The notes under the pieces: model-generated
Seen by the model: the letters and a program-made list of their open reading frames with translations, nothing else
Database searches by the model: none
Told to the model about the DNA's origin: nothing
Part shown: positions 27,228-36,512 of the stretch, piece by piece
Layout: each line of letters begins with the position of its first letter
Numbering within the stretch: position 1 is the first letter of the stretch
Made by a program: the position numbers and the translations under genes
Assembly (NCBI RefSeq): GCF_008124765.1
Contig: NZ_VNHS01000008.1
Location: 1-64,000 of the forward strand
Source of the DNA: Paenibacillus methanolicus
GTDB lineage: Bacteria; Bacillota; Bacilli; Paenibacillales; Paenibacillaceae
DNA length: 64,000 nt
Reading direction: 5' to 3'

Positions 27228-27391
27228 CATATCCCTCTTTTCTATCCAAAATGTTCACCTCGTTAGCGGCAGTCTAACCCGGTCTGCCGATGATGGAAAT
27301 GCAATCCCCCCCTTCCAAAATCGAAAAAGATTTCCATTTTTTATTTTAATATCTACTAGTTTACAGGTCAATCGCACTTGTATCTCAAGGC

Positions 27392-27442
27392 AAAAAAACG
27401 CCGCAAGCGGACATCCCGTGATTAGGACGTCTGCTTGCGGCG
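27392..27442 (-). terminator. Terminator of the DHH-family gene
   Basis: CGCCGCAAGCGGACaTCC pairs with GGACGTCTGCTTGCGGCG. The minus-strand copy runs into TTTTTTT (27398-27392). Confidence 0.85.
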
Positions 27443-27484
27443 CTTCGCGTACTATTACGTGGATGGATGACCCGATAATGCATG

Positions 27485-28423
27485 TTAAAAAAGAGATTCC
27501 GAACTCGAATCCTCGGTTAACTCGCGCCGAATGACGGCCGCTAACGCAAGCGCTTCGGCATGCGTGCGGACGAAAATGCCGCCGGCGTCCTTCCGTCCGA
27601 ACCCGCCGAGCTTCGACGCGATCTCGCCGAGATTGCGGGAATCGAACGACTTCCAAGCATTGCGGCCGACATTGACCAGATAGGCGTCGTTCTTGCGATA
27701 GATCATCACTTGATAATCGAGATCAGGATAGTAACAATACGAGATAAAACGCTGGACGGCGAATCCGCTCTCGCTCTGGTCAATGAAGCCGATCGCCCCT
27801 TCGACCTCGATCGTCTCCGCCAATCGCCGCGCGACTTCCCGCTCTTCGTCGATCAGCAGTTCCACCAATTCCGCGCGTTCGCGCAGCGCCTCCTCCGGCT
27901 CTCGCAGCATCGACGACACAAGACGGATGATTTCGTCGTCCATGTTCCGATCTTGGAAATAACAGATTAGCTTGTTCAATCGGATATAGGGCTCTTCGCT
28001 CTCGTATAGATCCCGTGGCGAGGCATACTCGCAATTATCGATGATATCGGACCATCGGACCAATTCCGCGTATCGGCCGAAGTCGAACCGATCACCGAAT
28101 TTGTAGCGCAGGATGGATGGCGTTGATTTCATCGCCAACAACAGACAACGGTCAAGCTCGTCCAACTGCGGCGCCCCGAAGAACCGCTCCGCGATCGGCG
28201 AATCGTGATGATCGTAATAGTAGGTCGCATCGGGATGATAGAAGAAATCCAGCACCGCCGCCGGCTGCGCCAGGCGCATGTCCAGCCATTCGTCCTTCAG
28301 ATGAAAATCGACCGGGTGATAGGCGAACGTCTCGAAGCCGCGGCACGTGCGGAACACCTCGCTCAGCAGCGCGGCGCCCGCCATCCCGTCGAAATCACGG
28401 TGAAAATAGATGTTTAGCTGCAC
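27485..28423 (-). CDS. DHH/DHHA1-superfamily phosphoesterase-like protein
   Basis: A 312-residue protein starting FHRDFDGMAGAALLSEVF with metal-binding D10 and D12, followed by VLDFFYHPDATYYYDHHDSP, the DHH-type motif. Near the C-terminus KLGGFGRKDAGGIFV matches the Gly-rich DHHA1 substrate-binding motif. The family includes exopolyphosphatases, oligoribonucleases and cyclic-dinucleotide phosphodiesterases; which applies is not clear. GTG 28423 is the start, with AGGAGGGG just upstream. It is near the PIG-L gene in the same direction, 49 bases apart. Confidence 0.78.
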   Translation of the reverse strand: MQLNIYFHRDFDGMAGAALLSEVFRTCRGFETFAYHPVDFHLKDEWLDMRLAQPAAVLDFFYHPDATYYYDHHDSPIAERFFGAPQLDELDRCLLLAMKSTPSILRYKFGDRFDFGRYAELVRWSDIIDNCEYASPRDLYESEEPYIRLNKLICYFQDRNMDDEIIRLVSSMLREPEEALRERAELVELLIDEEREVARRLAETIEVEGAIGFIDQSESGFAVQRFISYCYYPDLDYQVMIYRKNDAYLVNVGRNAWKSFDSRNLGEIASKLGGFGRKDAGGIFVRTHAEALALAAVIRRELTEDSSSESLF

Positions 28424-28472
28424 TTTACCCCTCCTGCTGATTCATCTTCTCGAAAACGTCTTGGATGCGATC

Positions 28473-29189
28473 TTACGAGAGGGGCAGACCTAGTTCCTCA
28501 AGCGCTTGTCGTTCCGTCTTCTCCGGCCACCACGCGCCGTCTTCCCAAGCGAGCGCGAACGCTTCGTACCGTCTTTCCGGCAAACATAACGACAGATCGC
28601 CGAAATAACGCCGGATCGCCTCGATTTGCGAATCATGGGCGCGCAGCGCGTCGGCTTTGTCCGGCCAGAGGTGCAGCGTGTCGATCTTAACCGCCGGAAT
28701 TCGGCCTTCCTGCGCCAGTGAATCCGAGAAGACGTAATATAATCGCCGAACCGAGCCGCAATGCCCTTCCGTTACCGCCTTGGACACGATACGCGAGATC
28801 GCCCGATGATCGGGGTGGCCGTTGCCTCCGTCAGGCGGGAACGTGAACACGGCGGCCGGCTGCATCCGGTTGATCGCCTCCGCCACCTGCCGCACGAATA
28901 ATGCTTCATCCGTCTCTTGCAGCCGTCCATCCGGCAAGCGCAAGAAGCGCACGTCGGCGATGCCGAGCACTTGCGCGGCGACGGCCATCTCTTGTTCGCG
29001 CAACGCGCCGAGCTCCTCGCGGGTCCAATCGCGGTAAGCGCCGTTCTTATGGCCGGCATCGCCGCTGGTCGCGAGCAGCAGCGCCGGAGGGAAGCCTTGG
29101 TCGGACAACGTCCGGATGAGCCCCGCGCTCAGGAAAGTTTCGTCATCGGGATGGGCATAGCAGAACATAACGGGAGCGGTCATAAACAC
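28473..29189 (-). CDS. PIG-L family deacetylase
   Basis: A 238-residue zinc-dependent N-deacetylase with the signature AHPDDETFLSAGLIRTL (H13, D15, D16) near the start and FPPDGGNGHPDHRAISRIV providing the third metal-ligand His. The family removes N-acetyl groups from GlcNAc-type conjugates, as in bacillithiol (BshB) or teicoplanin-type pathways. The sequence is not close enough to BshB by eye to assign that role. GTG 29189 is preferred, with AAAGG 7 bases upstream; ATG 29183 is an alternative. Confidence 0.85.
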   Translation of the reverse strand: MFMTAPVMFCYAHPDDETFLSAGLIRTLSDQGFPPALLLATSGDAGHKNGAYRDWTREELGALREQEMAVAAQVLGIADVRFLRLPDGRLQETDEALFVRQVAEAINRMQPAAVFTFPPDGGNGHPDHRAISRIVSKAVTEGHCGSVRRLYYVFSDSLAQEGRIPAVKIDTLHLWPDKADALRAHDSQIEAIRRYFGDLSLCLPERRYEAFALAWEDGAWWPEKTERQALEELGLPLS

Positions 29190-29322
29190 GCACCATCCTT
29201 TCGTCTATTCGGCGACTAGGCGCCGTCATCTACTCCATGCTCGTCTCCCTTCTCTTCGCGCCATGCTTTCTCCTGCTGGAGGGCTCTCACAGGGCGGTAA
29301 ATGGCAATTTGCCGCGAATACT

Positions 29323-29400
29323 CAAGGCGAAACGGCTATCGCCGTCTTTTATCGGAGAGGGGGGGGTTCGTTCCGGAGAAATACAGGAGGATTGTAAAGC
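29323..29400. repeat. Dispersed repeat, damaged second copy
   Basis: Bases 29323-29350 are identical to 18171-18198. The right arm of the hairpin is replaced by GGAGAGGGGGGGG, after which TTCGTTCC and a degenerate match to the 18.2-kb flank resume. This indicates that the copy decayed through a local change in one arm. Confidence 0.6.
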
Positions 29401-29432
29401 GTGAAACTTATCATTCCCTGTATTTCAAAGAA

Positions 29433-29451
29433 GACCGCCATCTCGGCGATC
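29433..29451 (-). terminator. Weak terminator of the glycosyltransferase gene
   Basis: GATCGCC and GGCGGTC form a stem around GAGAT on the minus strand, followed by TTCTTT. Confidence 0.5.
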
Positions 29452-29473
29452 TCCTTTAACGTTGATATGCGAA

Positions 29474-30958
29474 TTAGTCTGCCGTGACTTGCGCCGAGGG
29501 CATTGGCTGCTTGACGGCATGCCCCTCCTCGCCGGCGAGAATCTCCGACGACAAGTCCTTTCTGCGAGGCGGACCTGTCAGCTCCAAAATCCGGGTCGAC
29601 TCCACCTTCGCCAATTCCGCGACCGTCAGCTTGTTGGCGGTAGCCGACTTGCGGATCAGCTCGATATCCGACCAATGCTGGCCGTCGAGCCAATTGATGA
29701 CCGAATTGTATTCATCGGTGAAGAGCAAGATAACGCGCTTGCCGATTCGCGACGCTTCTTTCAACAGGCGCATGGCGAACCGGCCGGGGAATGCGCGGAT
29801 ATAATCCGTAATCACGACGGTATCGAACGCGTTATCCGCGAACGGCGTGTGCATGCCCAGCAAATAATGCATGCGCGCGTCCGGCAGTCTGCGGCCGAGC
29901 GCGCCGATTACGTTCGGATTTTGCAGGAAAACGTCGGTTACGCCCGCGCCTTGGATGAAATACGCCAGATCGGAGCCGATCAGCGCGGTGCGCGATTCTT
30001 CGCGGAGCAGCTCCCTCAGCATGCGCAGCAGCTCGCCGCTGTACCCGGGCACGATTTCCATGAGCGACAGCGAGTGGAAACGGGCAAGCACGTGATTATA
30101 GTACGGTCCCGGATAGAGTTGGAAGAATTCCGTATCGAATTCGTAGCGCTTCTGATGCTGAAGCATGAGGTTCTTGCCGTTATTGATCCGCTTGTTAAGC
30201 ACCTCTTTCACGGATGCTTCCTTCGGGCTGAAATGCGGCAGATGCAAAGCCGGCGCTTCGCTGTCCGCGATAATGCGCGCGCCCTGCTTGTAGAGCCTGT
30301 ACGAAAGGTCGGTATCTTCCGCCCCCCAGCCGAGGAAGGCTTCGTCGAACCCGCCCGCTTCCTGCACGAACGCCCGGTTCACCGTATAGCAGCCGGACCA
30401 GCCGAGCGTCCACGGGGCGGCAAGCTTGTTCAGGTCATGATCCGCCAGCTGGAACAACCCCTCGCGGTTGTCGAGCCACTCCGGAAGCGCAAGCAATCGC
30501 TTCGTAATATCGGTCATAATATCCGGCGTCAACTCGTCAAGGACGGTGAGATCGTGCTTCTCCGGCTCCACCCACATCCCCATCATATAGTGATAGATGT
30601 TCAGCTTCGGGTGGGCATGCTCTTCCATAATGCGGTATAAATTGCGAATGAAGTGATTCGGAATTAGCATGCTCGTATCCAGGAACATCACCATTTCGCC
30701 GTTACTCTCCGCAAGTCCGAGATTTCGCGCCCGAGATCGGCAGGATCGTTCATCGCGGGCGCGATATACGTATTTCAGATGCCGAATTCGGCGTCGGTAG
30801 GTCTCATAGACGCCTTTCGTGCCGTCTTCCGAGCCGTCGTCGACGATAATCGTTTCGAACGAATTCGGATCGACGTCCTTTTGCGCGGCAATGTAGTCCA
30901 GTGTAATCGCAAGCAGTTTCTCCCGGTTATAGGCCGGAATAATAATCGATAGTTTCAT
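29474..30958 (-). CDS. Family 2 glycosyltransferase fused to a methyltransferase-like domain
   Basis: A 494-residue protein. The N-terminal ~260 residues are a GT-A glycosyltransferase: LSIIIPAYNREKLLAITLDY, FETIIVDDGSEDGT, a D-x-T/S metal motif in VMFLDTSMLIPN, and GGFDEAFLGWGAEDTDLSYR, the galactosyltransferase-type C-terminal motif. The last part (about 360-450) resembles the second half of a type 11 methyltransferase (TPFADNAFDTVVITDYIRAF, then RIGKRVILLFTDE), without a clear glycine-rich SAM loop, so it may be inactive. Acceptor and donor are unknown; surface polysaccharide is plausible. ATG 30958 is preferred, with GAGG 7 bases upstream. Confidence 0.8.
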   Translation of the reverse strand: MKLSIIIPAYNREKLLAITLDYIAAQKDVDPNSFETIIVDDGSEDGTKGVYETYRRRIRHLKYVYRARDERSCRSRARNLGLAESNGEMVMFLDTSMLIPNHFIRNLYRIMEEHAHPKLNIYHYMMGMWVEPEKHDLTVLDELTPDIMTDITKRLLALPEWLDNREGLFQLADHDLNKLAAPWTLGWSGCYTVNRAFVQEAGGFDEAFLGWGAEDTDLSYRLYKQGARIIADSEAPALHLPHFSPKEASVKEVLNKRINNGKNLMLQHQKRYEFDTEFFQLYPGPYYNHVLARFHSLSLMEIVPGYSGELLRMLRELLREESRTALIGSDLAYFIQGAGVTDVFLQNPNVIGALGRRLPDARMHYLLGMHTPFADNAFDTVVITDYIRAFPGRFAMRLLKEASRIGKRVILLFTDEYNSVINWLDGQHWSDIELIRKSATANKLTVAELAKVESTRILELTGPPRRKDLSSEILAGEEGHAVKQPMPSAQVTAD

Positions 30959-31164
30959 CATTTCACCTCGTTCTTATTGATCAAGCGTCGAATCGATTCC
31001 TATGAACCCCCTCTCATTTATGGTATGTCCTACCTTATTTTACTGGAAAGTGGTACGTTTAACTACCCAGTCGCCGGTGTTTTTTACTAGAATCTAGCAT
31101 ATTTCTCGCAGAACCCGTATGATAAGAACATACATTCCCTCCCGGCATTGGAAAGGAGAACGAG

Positions 31165-31761
31165 ATGCGCGACGAACGATGGATAACGAGGTTGATCGAA
31201 GACGATCGTTGGATGATGGACGTATTGAGAACGATGCAAGCGCTAGAACTACCCGATTGTTGGGCTTGCGCGGGTTTCGTCCGGGCTAAAGTGTGGGACG
31301 CGCTGCACGGGTACGAGACGCGTACGCCGATGCCCGATATCGACGTCGTCTATTTCGATCCTGCTTGCACGGACGAGCAAGCGGAGAAGCGATGGGAGGC
31401 GCGTCTCGCCGAGCTGCTCCCCGGACAGCCATGGTCGGTGAAGAACCAAGCCAGGATGCATCTGGTGAACGGACTCCCGCCTTACGCTTCCACCGAAGAC
31501 GCCATCTCGAAGTTCCCGGAGACCGCGACCGCGCTCGGCGTTCGACTGGACCAAGGCGGCCGCGTCATCCTGACCGCGCCATGCGGCGTGAAGGATTTGC
31601 TCGAACTCGTCGTTCGGCCCACGCCGCTCTATTTGACGGACGAGAAGCTGATCCGCGTCTATGCGCAACGGTTATCGAAGAAGAACTGGCAAGCGATATG
31701 GCCGCGCGCCACGGTCGATATTCCGGCGGAGGCGGCCGGAGCAGTCATTCGTCCCAAATGA
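31165..31761 (+). CDS. Nucleotidyltransferase-family protein (DUF925-like)
   Basis: A 198-residue protein with the family pattern DCWACAGFVRAKVWDALHGY, TPMPDIDVVYFDP (D-x-D metal motif) and PWSVKNQARMHLVNGLPPYA, then DAISKFPETATALGVRL. These proteins resemble minimal nucleotidyltransferases but have no assigned substrate. GGAAAGGAG lies just before the ATG. It is a single gene ending at a bidirectional terminator. Confidence 0.82.
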   Translation: MRDERWITRLIEDDRWMMDVLRTMQALELPDCWACAGFVRAKVWDALHGYETRTPMPDIDVVYFDPACTDEQAEKRWEARLAELLPGQPWSVKNQARMHLVNGLPPYASTEDAISKFPETATALGVRLDQGGRVILTAPCGVKDLLELVVRPTPLYLTDEKLIRVYAQRLSKKNWQAIWPRATVDIPAEAAGAVIRPK

Positions 31762-31806
31762 TGACCCAGGAATTCGTAGTTCATCCGTTGTCATTTCGGC
31801 AAACTG

Positions 31807-31844
31807 CAAAAGGCGTCACAGGAATACGACCTGTGACGCCTTTT
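31807..31844. terminator. Bidirectional terminator
   Basis: AAAAGGCGTCACAGG and CCTGTGACGCCTTTT form a perfect 15-bp stem with an AATACGA loop, T-tailed on both strands. It lies between convergent genes. Confidence 0.9.
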
Positions 31845-31932
31845 GGACTATCTTGGGAGAACATTTGGTTAATCGAGGGTGGCTACCCCAACAAGAGGGC
31901 CCCTTCTCGCTTGAAGCGTCGGGATTAACGCC

Positions 31933-34632
31933 TTATTTCACGACTTCCTTATTCCCCGCATGATCGACGCTATAGAACTCGATATGAAGGGTATTCGTCG
32001 AAGTCACGGCTTCGAACGGCGCGACATACGTTTTCCACGCGCCGCCGTTGATGCGGTAGTAGGTTTGCTTCACGCCAGAGCCGGATGCAGCGTCTTTGGC
32101 CGCCAGCGTCCACGTATATCCGTTGATGTACTTGACGCCGCTCTTCGTTGCCCAGATCGGCTTAACTTTGTACGAGGTCGTCGGAGCGGCCGAATCGACC
32201 TTCAGCGTGACCGACTTCGCATTCTCTGCGTTGCCCGCGTTATCGCGGCTGTAATACTCGATATGATACGAGGAAGAGCGGGACAGGCTGAACGGACCGC
32301 TGTACGGCTTCTCCGTACCGCCGTTTACTTTGTAATACGTACCGGCTATCCCGGAGCCGGATGGTTCGTCGGATGCGTTCAGCTTCACTTCAATCGCGTT
32401 CGCGCGATACCATTCCGCGGCCGGCGCGTCGTTCGCTAGCAATTCGGTGACCGGTGCCGTCTGATCGGAAGCCTTGATCGCGAAAGCAAGCGATAGCGAC
32501 TTCTCGTTGCCGGCATGATCGATCGCCTTCAGGTCGATCGTATGCTGGCCGATGCCGTTGATCGCCGGAAGCGCCGCTTCGTCGTCGTTCACGACGACGG
32601 CTTCGCCGCCATCGATGGAATAACTGACTTGGCGAACGCCGGCTGCCTCGTCCGAAGCTTCGAAGCTTGCTTGAACCGCCCCCGTGTAGCTGACGCCGTC
32701 TTGAGCGCCATCGATCGTCAAGGTAGGCTGGGTCGTATCCGTCGGCGTCAAGCCAACATCGAGATCCGTTACCGGAGGCGGGATGTCGACGACGCGGCTC
32801 GTTGCCGACGCGAAGCCCGGACGGCTGACGACGACGCGGTACGAGCCCGCGGCTGCGTCCCATCCGTAACGGCCGTCAAGACCCGTCACCTGCGGATTCG
32901 TCACCGGCGAGAATTGACCCGGATATGCCTCTTCGTTCATGTTCACCCATGTGTTCAACAGCGGATCGCGATATTGCAGCGTGACCGTTGCGCCAGGCAG
33001 CTTCCAATCCGTGCCTTTGGCTTCGTTATAGATGAACCCGCTCGGGTCGATGAGCGTGATCGGGAATTCAAGCACCGGACCGGTCGCGTTATCCGGATAA
33101 CGTGGCGTGATAAAGACGCGCAGCGGCGTCTCCCACAAGCCGACTTGACTAGGGATGAACGTATGCGTCCAATCGATGCCGTTCTCCGTCGTCAATTCGG
33201 CCACGTACTCGTCTCCGTCGGCATCGACAACGCTCAGCGACACGCCCGACGCTTGCGGGTTATCGAAGCTGGCCGAGATCGTCAGCGGACTCACCCGTCC
33301 GGCGACAGGCGTACCGTCGGACGTCGTGCCTTGACCGCCGCCGATGGTCACGTTCGGCGGCACGACCGGCGCCAGCGCCTCCACCTCGTACTCGGCCGTG
33401 GCGAACGGATCGGTCGCCCCGTCTTCGAAAGCGCGGACCGTAACGCCGTACTTGCCGGCAGCCGTCGCCTTCAGCTTCCAATCCGTCTGAACCGTCTGTC
33501 CCGGCTCGACTTGGCCGACCGCCTGCTCTGGCGCCGTGCCATCCAGCACGAGACCGGCATCCGGCTCGATCTGCAGCCGCACGTTGTCTAGCGCTGCGCC
33601 CGTGCTGTTCGAGAGGTACGAGATCAGCTTGAACGGATTTGTCTGCCATTCGTCATAGGACAGCGATTTGCGACCGCTGAGCACGAGCGAGCTTTCGCCG
33701 CCGACGCCCGGACGTCCGTAATACGTCGTAATGATTCGCTGTTCGCCCGGAGACAGCGTATCCGGATTCCACCACATGCCTACCGCGCTGTCGCCGGTCT
33801 CGCGGCCTTCCGTTATCGCATACTCCCAAAGCGTATCATCCATCGTGCTCCAACTCGCGATCGTGAAGCGGTCCGGCAACGTGGCGTCGCGGCCTTCCAG
33901 CGAGTACTGCGCGCTGATGCCCGGAATATCGAAATCGTTGAATACTTGATAGAATGCCGGCACGTCGCCGTCCAGATAATCCCGCTCGTAGTTAACGGAT
34001 TCTACCCCGCTTGTCCCCGGCACCTTGAACGGCGCGGCATCGTTGCCGCCTATCATCGTGTCGAGCATGAGTCGCAGACCGACCTCGTGATCCGTTTCGC
34101 CCGTATTGGTGATGACGTAGCGAATTTGCAAGGCATCGGGCAGACCCGTTGCGGGGTTAACGCCCGCGCTCAACACTTGACGGACCGTCACGTCTCCCGT
34201 TCTCCACACCGAGTCGTTCGCCGTCAGCGATTCGTTGTTAGCCGGCGGAGTCAGAAATTCGCCAGTAGTCCAATCTCCGTAGACCATCTCTTGGCCGTCC
34301 ACCTTGAGCGACGTGAACGAGGTGCCGGGATTGGAAGGCCAATTGTAGACGATGTTGTACCAGCCTTCGGATTCGGTATCTTTGAGCGCGGCATTGAATC
34401 TGCCCGTATTGTCGACCTGCGCCTGCACGAACGCGTTGCCGATATTGTTCTCGATGAACATCGGCGGCTCCGCCAAGGCTCGGAACTGTCCCGGTAAAGA
34501 AGGGAACGGTCTTTCCTTGGGAGCGGGCTCTGCGGATTGGTCTGCGCCGAACGCGGCTCCGGGAATCAGGGCCGAGCATGCCACCAGCAGCGCGAGCGCG
34601 CCGGACAAACGTTTCTTGGACATCGCTTGCAT
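31933..34632 (-). CDS. Secreted Ig-like multidomain protein with OmpL47-type repeats
   Basis: An 899-residue exported protein. The N-terminus is a signal peptide (MSKKRLSGALALLVACSALI, cleaved near GAAFGA). The first ~330 residues are a beta-rich domain of unknown type. Next come Ig-like modules, a carboxypeptidase-regulatory-like segment (NPQVTGLDGRYGWDAAAGSY) and three C-terminal OmpL47-type repeats ending in HAGNEK, NAGNAE and HAGNKE. Each repeat has the S-Y-x-x-[D/N]-G-G pattern. No sortase motif or S-layer domain is visible, so retention is unclear. ATG 34632 has AGGAGG 10 bases upstream. Role unknown; adhesion or polysaccharide contact is possible. Confidence 0.8.
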   Translation of the reverse strand: MQAMSKKRLSGALALLVACSALIPGAAFGADQSAEPAPKERPFPSLPGQFRALAEPPMFIENNIGNAFVQAQVDNTGRFNAALKDTESEGWYNIVYNWPSNPGTSFTSLKVDGQEMVYGDWTTGEFLTPPANNESLTANDSVWRTGDVTVRQVLSAGVNPATGLPDALQIRYVITNTGETDHEVGLRLMLDTMIGGNDAAPFKVPGTSGVESVNYERDYLDGDVPAFYQVFNDFDIPGISAQYSLEGRDATLPDRFTIASWSTMDDTLWEYAITEGRETGDSAVGMWWNPDTLSPGEQRIITTYYGRPGVGGESSLVLSGRKSLSYDEWQTNPFKLISYLSNSTGAALDNVRLQIEPDAGLVLDGTAPEQAVGQVEPGQTVQTDWKLKATAAGKYGVTVRAFEDGATDPFATAEYEVEALAPVVPPNVTIGGGQGTTSDGTPVAGRVSPLTISASFDNPQASGVSLSVVDADGDEYVAELTTENGIDWTHTFIPSQVGLWETPLRVFITPRYPDNATGPVLEFPITLIDPSGFIYNEAKGTDWKLPGATVTLQYRDPLLNTWVNMNEEAYPGQFSPVTNPQVTGLDGRYGWDAAAGSYRVVVSRPGFASATSRVVDIPPPVTDLDVGLTPTDTTQPTLTIDGAQDGVSYTGAVQASFEASDEAAGVRQVSYSIDGGEAVVVNDDEAALPAINGIGQHTIDLKAIDHAGNEKSLSLAFAIKASDQTAPVTELLANDAPAAEWYRANAIEVKLNASDEPSGSGIAGTYYKVNGGTEKPYSGPFSLSRSSSYHIEYYSRDNAGNAENAKSVTLKVDSAAPTTSYKVKPIWATKSGVKYINGYTWTLAAKDAASGSGVKQTYYRINGGAWKTYVAPFEAVTSTNTLHIEFYSVDHAGNKEVVK

Positions 34633-35054
34633 GGATAATGGGCCTCCTTAATCGAACGGGAAATGGGATAGGCTTCCAAAACAATACAGATTGTATCATC
34701 GGATGTTGGGTCTAGCAATTACTTTATAAGAAATTTACTTAGACCTCCTTATTAAGCATGGTGACACTGACGTTATCCGAGCAATTTAGTGATAGTTTGA
34801 CAAGAAAACTCCCGATTCTTCCCATCAAAATAGTAGCTATTTGGCGATTTAGCTGCAGCTCTAAATCTATCATTATCGTATAAAAAAAGAAAAAAGCCGC
34901 CATTTCGGCAGCATGTTCTCCCACTACAAACTCAAGAAAGTCCGACGCTCGAAGAAACGACAAAAATGCCTCGAGCAGACCGAAGCGAGTCATCGACGAA
35001 GCACCAGGATTCGTTACGAATTGTATCTTTTTAATTGAAATCGATTCAACAGCT
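34633..35054. other. AT-rich intergenic region, no confident gene
   Basis: A 119-codon frame (34739-35098, minus) runs through here and into the HD-domain gene, but it lacks a ribosome binding site and any family resemblance. A CCGCCATTTCGG hairpin near 34900 resembles the one at 29433-29451 and may be related repeat debris or a terminator for the HD-domain gene. Confidence 0.4.
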
Positions 35055-35474
35055 CTAATCTTTGACCAGATATTCAAGAGCTGTTTTATATTTTTCAATT
35101 CTGTCGTAGTCTTTTTGTGTAGGCTCTTTAATTCTAAAAATATTTAAATTCTCTTCAATATCCGCAATTTTCACATTTCTTGAGATTGGATTATTCTTAG
35201 CTCTTTCTATAAATTCCGTATAGTTTTCTCCTTCTCTCTTTGTCAAGTTCGATATCGCACTGATAAGCTCCTCTTCAAGTCCTTCCTGTCTCAACACGTC
35301 CAACGTTATACAGGTATCTTCGACAACATCATGTAACACGGCAACGATCTTTTCTTCCAACGTTGTCACTCGATTCATGACAGCCAGTGGGTGTAGAATA
35401 TATGGTAATCCGCCCTTATCAGTTTGTCCCCTATGGGCTTTAAGCGCAATTGCTATTGCCGTCTCTATATCCAT
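35055..35474 (-). CDS. HD-domain (RelA/SpoT-type hydrolase-like) protein
   Basis: A 139-residue protein with the HD-superfamily layout seen in small ppGpp-hydrolase-like proteins (Mesh1-like): AIAIALKAHRGQTDKGGLPY, ILHPLAVMNRV, AVLHDVVEDTCITLDVLRQE and NVKIADIEENLN. The H...HD...D metal ligands are present. It could hydrolyse ppGpp or another nucleotide; there is no synthetase domain. AAAGGAGG precedes the ATG. Base composition is much more AT-rich than the surroundings, suggesting recent acquisition together with the next gene. Confidence 0.82.
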   Translation of the reverse strand: MDIETAIAIALKAHRGQTDKGGLPYILHPLAVMNRVTTLEEKIVAVLHDVVEDTCITLDVLRQEGLEEELISAISNLTKREGENYTEFIERAKNNPISRNVKIADIEENLNIFRIKEPTQKDYDRIEKYKTALEYLVKD

Positions 35475-35627
35475 TGTGATGATGGCCTCCTTTTATGGTA
35501 TACGGTATAAATGAAGGTTTCGACCCCCATGTATTAATTTCTGATAAGACTTACAAGATTCCTTAACGATAACGAACGAAGCGGCTCGTCCGCCGACGCC
35601 TGAACACATTGTTATTAAAATTCACTG

Positions 35628-36278
35628 CTATGTAGCGCTAACCCAATACCAATTCTTCTCTAATTTTTTCACTTGAATAAAATCCCCAAATAACATTTCA
35701 TCCGGGCTTTTTCCATCAACGGTATATATAAATCCAGCGAAATTATCGACGACTCCACGATAAGTATAGAATAGAATATGGGTATCCTGTCCTCTTCCTT
35801 CGCGAACAATCTCACCACCGCCCTTGGACAATTTTCTGTATTTTTCAGGTAAATGTATTATAGCTGCATTGTAAGATACGTTAGGTTTCAACGAACCATC
35901 TAATACCATTTTAATAACTTCTTCACGTTCTGACTTATTGAAACGATGATCAAGATTTAGTGTCAATGAAGTAAAAGGAACAATTAATATCAGTATAAGA
36001 ACAACAATATTTATCAAGATTGGTATCCCGTTTCTTGCTCTTTGGAATGGTTTACTTACAACAAAGTATACAAAAACTATCGATGAGCAAACTATAAAAA
36101 CTAGATAACCAAACAGCTCAATGAACGGCGCAAAAAAAGGGGTGAAAATATCCACAAGGGCCCAACGATAAATTTTTTGAAGTAGAATAGTTAATGAGCC
36201 TATCAATCCGATCGATAACATAAAATAAAACAAAATATTCGGTTGCTTATTTTTAATTTGCTTTGTTTCTTCTTCCAT
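35628..36278 (-). CDS. Hypothetical membrane protein, AT-rich
   Basis: I do not recognise this 216-residue protein. It has a Lys/Asn-rich start, three hydrophobic spans (LFYFMLSIGLIGSLTILLQ, a second at about 45-75 and VLILILIVPFTSLTL at about 90-110) and an extracytoplasmic or cytoplasmic C-terminal half of about 100 residues (IHLPEKYRKLSKGGGEIVRE). GGAG lies 8 bases before the ATG. Codon and base use match the neighbouring HD-domain gene and differ from the rest of the window. Confidence 0.6.
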   Translation of the reverse strand: MEEETKQIKNKQPNILFYFMLSIGLIGSLTILLQKIYRWALVDIFTPFFAPFIELFGYLVFIVCSSIVFVYFVVSKPFQRARNGIPILINIVVLILILIVPFTSLTLNLDHRFNKSEREEVIKMVLDGSLKPNVSYNAAIIHLPEKYRKLSKGGGEIVREGRGQDTHILFYTYRGVVDNFAGFIYTVDGKSPDEMLFGDFIQVKKLEKNWYWVSAT

Positions 36279-36512
36279 GACTCAGCTCCAATATAAAGGT
36301 TTTATTGGATTTAAATAACGTTCCGTGTGTTCACGACTTCCGAAGCAGGCGGATGTGTACAGCTGAAATCCCTCCCCGTGCGCGTTCGTAGGCATTTCAT
36401 GTCGTTCTCGCTGCGGACGGAGGGGATTCCTTTGCTTCATGCGAAAAGCGGGTATGTCTATCATGGCATTTTGTATATTATTCTTCAACTTTCTGACAAA
36501 GGGGATGCGAAC

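Noticed and set aside
34739..35098. 119-codon minus-strand frame beside the HD-domain gene
   Set aside because: No ribosome binding site, overlaps the HD gene in another frame, no recognisable domain.
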